Of a stretch of DNA of 64,000 nucleotides, positions 57,736 to 64,000 are shown one piece after another (the stretch's first letter is position 1; each line of letters opens with the position of its first letter). The DNA is taken from the NCBI RefSeq assembly GCF_003589595.1, contig NW_020653333.1, positions 1,646,611 through 1,710,610 of the forward strand, written 5' to 3'. The notes under the pieces were generated by a model, which worked only from the letters and a program-made list of their open reading frames with translations, was not told the DNA's origin and did not search any database. The position numbers and the translations under genes were made by a program. Origin of the DNA: Hyposmocoma kahamanoa. Lineage: Eukaryota > Arthropoda > Insecta > Lepidoptera > Cosmopterigidae.

Positions 57736-59366
57736 CTAATGCCTAAAGTTTAGGCAGCATGATACAACAGCGCTTAGGAGTTATGTATAAGGGCAAAGAG
57801 TTAAAGTTTTATAATATTTCGTATTAAAAGGTTTTAGGTTAAATTATTGAATCTCTAATGTTAATTTTTAAAACGGTAACCTTTACATATTGAAACCTCG
57901 CAAAAATTATGTAAACAGTACCTTAGAAGAAAACATTCGCCAGATTTCCTTAGATCAACAAATAAGTTTCTTTACTTTCTTTTCTTAAAAGATGAAAATT
58001 TAAGTGACGCAAAGTTTATACTGTAATTTTGAGCCAAGAGAAAACCCATTAAGGTTTCTTAATTAGGCTTAGGAGATGAAAACAAAGAGGCTTCTATAGG
58101 GCTTCACAAATAGTAGGTACAAAAACAATTTAAAGAATTGAAGATTAAATTCAGCAAGATAAGGTTTAAAAACAGACTTACTCTTTAAGTGACGTACTCG
58201 TTATTGCAGCTTATGAATTTTCTATTGCGTTTTTCAGTCGTTTCTTTTTTATACACTTAAGTGCGCTATTTAAAGCATGCTTACAGAACAAAAACTCAAG
58301 TGTAGAGAGGCTAAAAAAGTCTTTTTCGCAAAAAAGGCATTTGGAAAGCTAGGTAAATCTGTGTGCAAAAGCGAAATTTACATTAAGTCCCCCCCGAGCT
58401 TAGCGACTTCTGAACGCACTCATATTTTAGATGTTTGGTCGCCACTCGCGGGAGTATGCAGGGACATACTTGGGTATGATGTAACCGAAGAATCTTATTT
58501 TTCAAACTGAATGATAAGAGGAACATTTAGACTTATTTGAACAAAGTTATGATCTTCATCGGGCCACAGATTGGATTTTTTAAAGATATCCACTTTCTTT
58601 TTTGACGTATTTCTTAATTCTTGACTATCTTCGTCCAGTCCTTGCTTTCAAAGCGTGAGATTAATCATAGTTTGTATTGTTTCCTTTCTGTCGTTTGTTC
58701 AATTAATACGTTCGTTGTAGATCATTGCGGGGTCTAAATAATTTAAGTTATGAGTGTACACCTGAGGACCTAGTGGCCAAATCGACCACGGCTCCTTGAG
58801 CCTGTCTCAATTTTCATCAACGTCCTGATCGTATGTTTCTCCGCTCGTAAATTCTCAGCTTTCAACACGTGAAGCCAATATGTGCAATTTCAAATATCTA
58901 AAGCATCTATTCGTCTATAGTTATTGATCTTTATCTATCTTATTCTTTCTATAGTCCGTGACCTTCACCACCTATCCTATCTTTATTGTATCTCTTCTTC
59001 CTTTTATGATTTTGGGACCCACACTAATTCCATTCAAGCCCCCATTTTCAACATTCGCCTCTTGGATAAGACGGGTGAGGCCACTAGTGTAATCCGGATG
59101 TCGTAAACGACCCTCTTTACTTCGAGAAGCGATTTGGGACTTCCTTTTGTACGATTACGATTTGTTTCATGCTTCTATTTTGCAGGATTTATTTCTATTT
59201 TTGAATCATTCGAATACTGTATTCCAAATTTCAAACATCACTTTGTAAGTCAATGAACATCACGCTATTTTTATTAAGTTGTTTTCCGTATTACGTAGAA
59301 ATGGCGTAGTATTTTTAAAAACAAAACGAAAATGGAAAGTGAACTAGTAAAAATCAGTGCTACAAC
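57736..59366. other. Unassigned DNA
   Basis: One 77-codon plus-strand frame (58277-58510) contains RTHILDVWSPLAGVCRDILG, which I cannot place in a family; no splice evidence. Confidence 0.4.
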
Positions 59367-59594
59367 CATTGACTTACAACTATATGGACGTCGGGTCCGC
59401 GCTAAAAAGTGTCCGCACTTGTAAGGCGCTAAAATCGTATACAGAGCGCCAAACTCCGCTATAGTCTTCATTTGTTCGACTGACAGCGCGATACTGCGAT
59501 GACATTACAATTTAAATTTCGAATAGGTGGACTTGGGACATTTTTTTCGTGGTTTTTGTATTAGACCCGTCGTCCATTTATTTGTAAGTCAATG
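59367..59594. mobile_element. CATTGACTT MITE, copy 2 (228 bp)
   Basis: Same ends and interior as the other copies. The flanks (gctacaac left, acgtcaaa right) do not match, so the duplication is lost or this copy arose by rearrangement. Confidence 0.88.
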
Positions 59595-59805
59595 ACGTCA
59601 AAGCAATTTTTCTCAATTGTAATTTAAGAGTATGTTCTTGTAATAATTTCACTTCATTTGGTAATTTATTGTTGAAGCAGTTATTCTTATAAATGATGTC
59701 AACGACGTTGGTCAAAAAGTTTCAACATTTTATCTCTATTTCGCCTTTGAACGATTTCACCACGTGTATTGAAGGTATCCCTCTGGTGTGTGTGCGATAT
59801 TTTTT

Positions 59806-59935
59806 AACCGTCTTCAAAAAAAGGAGGAGGCTCTCTTTTTTATGTGTATGTGATGCGACTACTCCGACATCTGTGAACCCATTTCGATGATTCATTTTTA
59901 TTAGAAAAGGGTACTTCAGTAGTGGTCCTATTTAA
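59806..59935 (-). repeat. Rep-D copy, reverse
   Basis: tttaaccgtcttcaaaaaaa ggaggaggctctc, then agtagtggtcctatttaaat. Confidence 0.68.
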
Positions 59936-60227
59936 ATTTCGCGACCACTGTCACTAGAAACTCATGATACAGGTACAGTGTGTGGTTTCATGGAAAAGTA
60001 ACAATGTAGATACAAATTTTACAGGCTGATTTCACATCACATTTCCTTCATATTCACACACTGGCTTTTACCTATTCTTAAAGAAATGAATCGAAATTAA
60101 CACCCTTGATAAGAAATTTGAAATGAATAGAAAGTTTGGCCATCTCCAGAATAATCACTCTTTATAAGATACGAGTTTGAAAATGTAAGGCATCGATTTG
60201 GTTTCACTGATAACTTAGCAAGGGAAG

Positions 60228-60568
60228 CAGTGGAATTTCTTGTGAAAGATTTCGACCTCGCAATGACTGCCACCGTACCTACTTCTGCCATCAAGCAGGA
60301 ATGTGAGTTTTGGTTACGATACCAAGTAACATAACGAAAAAGTCGTGAGCCTGTTGCATAGCAGTTGCAGTGCCACTCAAAGCTTTAAATCGCAAAGATC
60401 TGGGGGGCGCTGCCATTGCGCTTGTCCCCCTGAGACACAAGTTGATTGGTCGTATGTGCCGGTCATTTCACCAGCACCGTACGAAGTAATGCTTACATTA
60501 TGTTTGGCGGTAGAAATAGTCAAGGTGACAGTACTTCCCTGGACGCACTCTACTCCTTCAGGGCTTAT
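60228..60568. repeat. Rep-B head-to-head inverted pair
   Basis: Plus fragment 60228-60315 (agcagtggaatttcttgtga) and minus fragment 60345-60568 (cttgcagtgccactcaaagc type words to tggacgcactctac). Confidence 0.75.
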
Positions 60569-60589
60569 GCAACTTTGCGACTGACCTAA

Positions 60590-60606
60590 TGTTAGGTTAG
60601 GTTAGG
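60590..60606. repeat. Telomere-like (TTAGG)3 motif
   Basis: gttaggttaggttagg, three exact units at the edge of a Rep-B fragment. Confidence 0.6.
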
Positions 60607-60660
60607 TGTATAAAAAAAAAAGATAGATAGATGATAGGGGACAGGTGGGACTCCGATCTG

Positions 60661-60716
60661 CTTGCTAGATTCACCGAACTTCACGTCCGTCCTGGGAGCT
60701 CGGTGAACTTAGCAAG
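60661..60716. repeat. Imperfect 21-bp hairpin
   Basis: cttgctagattcaccgaact at 60661 pairs with cggtgaacttagcaag ending at 60716, with about three mismatches. Confidence 0.8.
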
Positions 60717-61009
60717 TATCATGTATCGTGTAATCATTTCATTCACGTAATCAATTCAATTCATTTTATTCATTCATTTTATTTTTATTATCATTTGTAT
60801 TTTTTTGTATTAACAGTAGAATGGTCTGTATTGTTTGCAATAAATGATTTTTATTTTCATTTTATTATTTAACGTTATCGTTTGTGAAATTGTTGTTCAA
60901 AGGTGTAATTTATTGTGAATGCTTTATTATAATGTGTATACCTGGTTGTGTATAATAGTTTTGTTTCGAAGTGTATTAGGTTATTAAATTAAAATAATTT
61001 GATATATAC

Positions 61010-61165
61010 CTCATCATCATCATTAACTAGTTTAGACATGCCACTACTGGGCACGGGCCTCCTCCCAGGCCAGGATTTAGGCCATAGTCCGTTACGCTGG
61101 CCCAATGCAGATTGGATACTTCACACGTCTTTCGAGGGTCAAGAACCTTCTTCAAAGTGCAGGAT
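61010..61165 (-). mobile_element. SINE-C copy 5, 3' part
   Basis: Starts catcatcatcatt (reverse of the gat tail) and runs through gcccaatgcagattggatac to ttcaaagtgcaggattca. Confidence 0.75.
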
Positions 61166-61203
61166 TCATCATGATTTATATATATTTAATCATGGATAAA
61201 ACT

Positions 61204-61447
61204 AGCCGTGATAGCCTAATTGTTTGATTTGCCTCTTAAGCAGAGGGTCGCGGGGTCGAATCCGGGTTTGCACCTCTGAGTTTTCGGAATTTAAGTGCGA
61301 AATTTGATTTAAATTTTACCATGAGCTAATCGGTGAAGGAACCCATCGCAAGGAAGCCTGTACACATCTGCAAAGTAATTTATCAATTTGTATGATGTTT
61401 CGTGTGGGAACTACTGCAGCCCAAGCCCTCCCAATGTAAGAGGAGGC
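61204..61447 (+). mobile_element. SINE-C copy 6, cut by a DNA element
   Basis: agccgtgatagcctaattgt head with ggggtcgaatccgggtttgc and the body up to gtaagaggaggc, where the CAGGGGGCC element begins. Confidence 0.78.
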
Positions 61448-62364
61448 CAGGGGGCCAACCACAACCTCTTAAAACAATATTACTTTAATCTTACATTGAC
61501 TTTTCGTACCATAACGCGCTTAAACTAAGCTAATAAGCTTAATATTAATAATAATGTTAAAACTATGATGTTTTATTGACAGCTTTGTGACTATTCATTC
61601 ACTCAGTTCGTACTATGACGCGACTTTAACATTAAAGTAATATTGTTCTCATGTCAAATTTAGCAATCTTAAAATAGTTACTCGGACTTTGTGTTCCTTG
61701 GCTACACTAATAGTTGACACTAGACTATGATTCCGAAATCAAAACGTGACTATCAAGACTCAGCTTGCTTTATTTATTTTTCTTCGTGAAAATGCGGAAA
61801 TATAATTGGAAACAACGTAATTTTATTAGATTTTATTATAACATACTTTTCTTTTTTTTACAGTTAAAATTCTCTGAATGTAAATAAAATTAAGTACTTA
61901 AACATTATACTACGATAAGCATTGACTTACAATTATATGGACGTCGGGTCCGCGCTAAAAAGTGTCCGCACTTGTAAGCCGCTAAAATCGTATACAGAGC
62001 GCCAAACTCCGCTTTAGTCTTCATTTGTTCGACTGACAGCGAGATACTGCGATAACATTACAATTTAAATTTCGAAATAGGTTGACTTGGGACATTTTTT
62101 TCGTGGTTTTTGTATTAGACCCGTCGTCCATTTATTTGTAAGTCAATGACGATAAGACGATTCGGAACATCAAAAACGAAAGAGATGGCATTACAGGTAT
62201 AGTTCATAATAGCGTTATTTCTTTCCTATTTTTAGTAAGCAATAGACAATATTGGGAAATCATTCGTTCTTTCTATCACTTTAACAATAATACATTAACT
62301 TGATTGACAGGTTTGTCATAATAATAATAAGATTGTTTTTGGAAAGGTTATAGTAGGCCCCCTG
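61448..62364. mobile_element. CAGGGGGCC-ended DNA element, copy with nested MITE
   Basis: Begins cagggggccaaccacaacct and ends with the inverted form aggttatagtaggccccctg type sequence. Its interior is the reverse complement of 29778-30557, including segments such as gtgactatcaagactcagct. It carries the 229-bp CATTGACTT MITE at 61920-62148; without it the element is about 680 bp. No coding capacity seen. The left end cuts into a SINE-C copy. Confidence 0.75.
61920..62148. mobile_element. CATTGACTT MITE, copy 3 (229 bp), nested
   Basis: Flanked by acgataag at 61912-61919 and 62149-62156, a perfect 8-bp duplication. It is inserted inside the larger CAGGGGGCC element, so it is younger than that element. 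Confidence 0.93.
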
Positions 62365-62536
62365 TATCCAGAAGTGGAACTATATATTGGCGGACAATTT
62401 TTTTTATCTGTTCTTCATAGAGCTCAAAACATTTGACTCAAAATAAAAGCATGTCCCTTTAAACCTCACCTGACCTGGTTTGAATACCGCCGGAAAGTTG
62501 CCTAGCTATCGATATTTTACAGAATATATCACGGTG

Positions 62537-62690
62537 TGTGTGCGATGGAATTACATGATTTAATTCCGCCTTCCCCTTTCCATCATCGGGAGACTTGACG
62601 TGGGCTTGTGTTTTACCTCTATGTTGTAGATATTCCATAGATTTGCACGAAGCCTTACGCTTCCACATTTATATGGCGAACAGCTATGGA
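62537..62690. repeat. Rep-F copy 2
   Basis: gcgatggaattacatgattt aattccgccttcccc, gcacgaagccttacgcttcc and catttatatggcgaacagct, in the same orientation as copy 1. Confidence 0.65.
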
Positions 62691-62818
62691 GTGGAATTTC
62701 AGCTGACTATTCCCTGAATTATTAGGTGTGCATGCTCCATCGTCACTTTTCACCAGGTTAGGTGGAGGTCAAGGTCGAGGTGCGTACTTATACATTACAT
62801 AAAAAAAAAGACCTTAGG

Positions 62819-63046
62819 CATTGACTTATAAATAAATGGCCGACGGGTCTAATACAAAAACCACGAAAAAAATGTCCCAAGTCAACCTATTCGAAATTTA
62901 AATTGTAAAGTCATCGCAGTATCGCGCTGTCAGTAGAACAAATGAAGACTAAAGCGGAGTTTGGCGCTCTGTATACGATTTTAGCGCCTTACAAGTGCGG
63001 ACACTTTTTAGCGCGGACCCGACGTCCATATAATTGTAAGTCAATG
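62819..63046. mobile_element. CATTGACTT MITE, copy 4 (228 bp), reversed
   Basis: Interior in opposite orientation to copy 3 and nearly identical to it. Flanked by accttagg at 62811-62818 and 63047-63054, a perfect 8-bp duplication. Confidence 0.93.
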
Positions 63047-63054
63047 ACCTTAGG

Positions 63055-63594
63055 TATTTTTTTAAATTTCAGTTTTATTCCCTGTTACAACATACAGTAG
63101 GTATGTGTACCTTTAATATAGTTTTCTTCGTGACGTTAATATTGCGTATTTAGTAAACATTTATTTCAAAAGCAATACACGCCTAAATAACTTACCATGA
63201 TGAATAAATTAAACGGTGAAAGTACACGCAATTAGGCACCCGTGTCACGTCATTGTAATGTCAAGGTCACGAAACCTTAGCAAAGTTTAGCGGGAAACAT
63301 GTGATATGATTGGGAGTGAGTATGACCGGTTGGAAACCTGCCCGACACCTAACTATTTTTAACACTTGGGTATAGGTACAGGTGTTAAGAGGTTAGAAAT
63401 GAAACTTTACGTCTATTTCTATCGGAAATAAAACCTTTTTCTATAGGTAATTAATAGATTTAGGCGTTACTTTGCGGAAGTCCGTGTTAATAAAAATGAA
63501 AGTAAATTAATTTGCTACTTTGCGAACCCAGTGAAGTTTAAGCCGTGCAAAATAGCTGCGCTTGTGTTGAATATTTTTTCATGCTACCTCAGTA
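63055..63594. other. Unassigned DNA
   Basis: AT-rich, with no recognisable element or exon before the Rep-D fragment. Confidence 0.45.
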
Positions 63595-63690
63595 GTGGTG
63601 GTGGCAAACTAGGGGATGAATCTGGTTTAGTGCACTTTCCGGTAACCAATTTCAATGAAACTTGGCAAATAGATGTAATTCCTTGAACTT
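63595..63690 (-). repeat. Rep-D 5'-side fragment, reverse
   Basis: ggcaaactaggggatgaatc and aaacttggcaaatagatgta are the reverse of the 29325-29412 region. Confidence 0.65.
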
Positions 63691-64000
63691 TAAGGGTTAT
63701 TAAGTTTTTTTTAGTACTCTGTACTTAGATTATTAAACTCTGAATAAAACGTACTCGAATTAAGTACGCAGTTTACAATTTTGGCTAACGGCGCGGTAAG
63801 AAATTTCAAGGGCCCTTTGATAAAGAATATTGAATTTTATTTCCATATTATCTCGTTTTGAGGTGGCGTTATCGCTGTCGTCCTCTCAAAGGCTCTATGA
63901 ATTCTTTACGAAGACAAAAAGTTCGTTAAGAGGTTTTTAGGAGTTTTTTTTATTTTATATTGTAACAATCATGAACAGCGTAATAAATAGAATTACACTA

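Noticed and set aside
58277..58510. 77-codon plus-strand frame as a gene
   Set aside because: Composition is not convincing, no domain recognised and no conserved context.

Overview
This window is intron-rich, AT-rich eukaryotic DNA, almost certainly from a moth or butterfly (Lepidoptera). The evidence is one confident host exon encoding the N-terminus of a calbindin-32-type calcium-binding protein, tRNA-headed SINEs and truncated LINEs of the kind that fill lepidopteran genomes, (AACCT/TTAGG)-type motifs, and no prokaryotic gene layout. Two assembly gaps are present: 400 N at 7478-7877 and 10 N at 34871-34880.

Host genes. The only confident host coding sequence is on the minus strand at 16996-17146. 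It is the first coding exon (50 codons plus one base) of a Cbp53E/calbindin-32 homologue, ending in a consensus GTGAGT donor inside the first EF-hand loop. Bases 1-16995 would then be its first intron or beyond; I found no further exon there. About 590 bp away on the opposite strand, 17738-17812 reads like the first exon of a THAP zinc-finger gene, with the exon/intron phase I recall for THAP1, but it is broken by one extra base. Everything else that looks coding is a mobile-element remnant: a mariner N-terminus (3510-3812), a RAG1-like/Transib-like transposase relic (21130-22776), LINE reverse-transcriptase relics (27212-27805, 42235-42462, 43560-43722, 46620-47145, 54344-54925, 56940-57105, 57668-57735) and the remains of an LTR element (34196-34977).

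Repeat landscape. Two families dominate. 'SINE-A' has a tRNA-like head and an (ATT)n tail and occurs about 12 times. 'Rep-B' occurs more than 25 times, often as facing inverted pairs, and usually ends ...cataaaaaa. Other families are a second tRNA-headed SINE with a (gat)n tail ('SINE-C'), a LINE 3' end ('Rep-D', ending in a gaagtcggtt-type motif), and a four-copy element with a partly preserved reading frame ('Rep-G').

DNA transposons. Several non-autonomous elements can be delimited to the base by target-site duplications. A CATTGACTTACAA-ended MITE occurs in four copies, three with perfect 8-bp duplications. A 696-bp element at 13470-14165 is flanked by AATCCCGC on both sides. A 235-bp TA-flanked mariner-type MITE lies at 41448-41682. 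Nested insertions (a MITE inside a MITE inside a SINE at 61.2-62.4 kb; a foldback inside Rep-G at 5.0 kb) give a relative chronology. Tandem arrays (15.2-15.6 kb; 99-bp units at 18.4-18.9 kb) and several perfect short hairpins complete the picture. I saw no operon, CRISPR array or multi-gene system. The most interesting content is the RAG1-like relic, the broken THAP exon and the well-bounded DNA elements.
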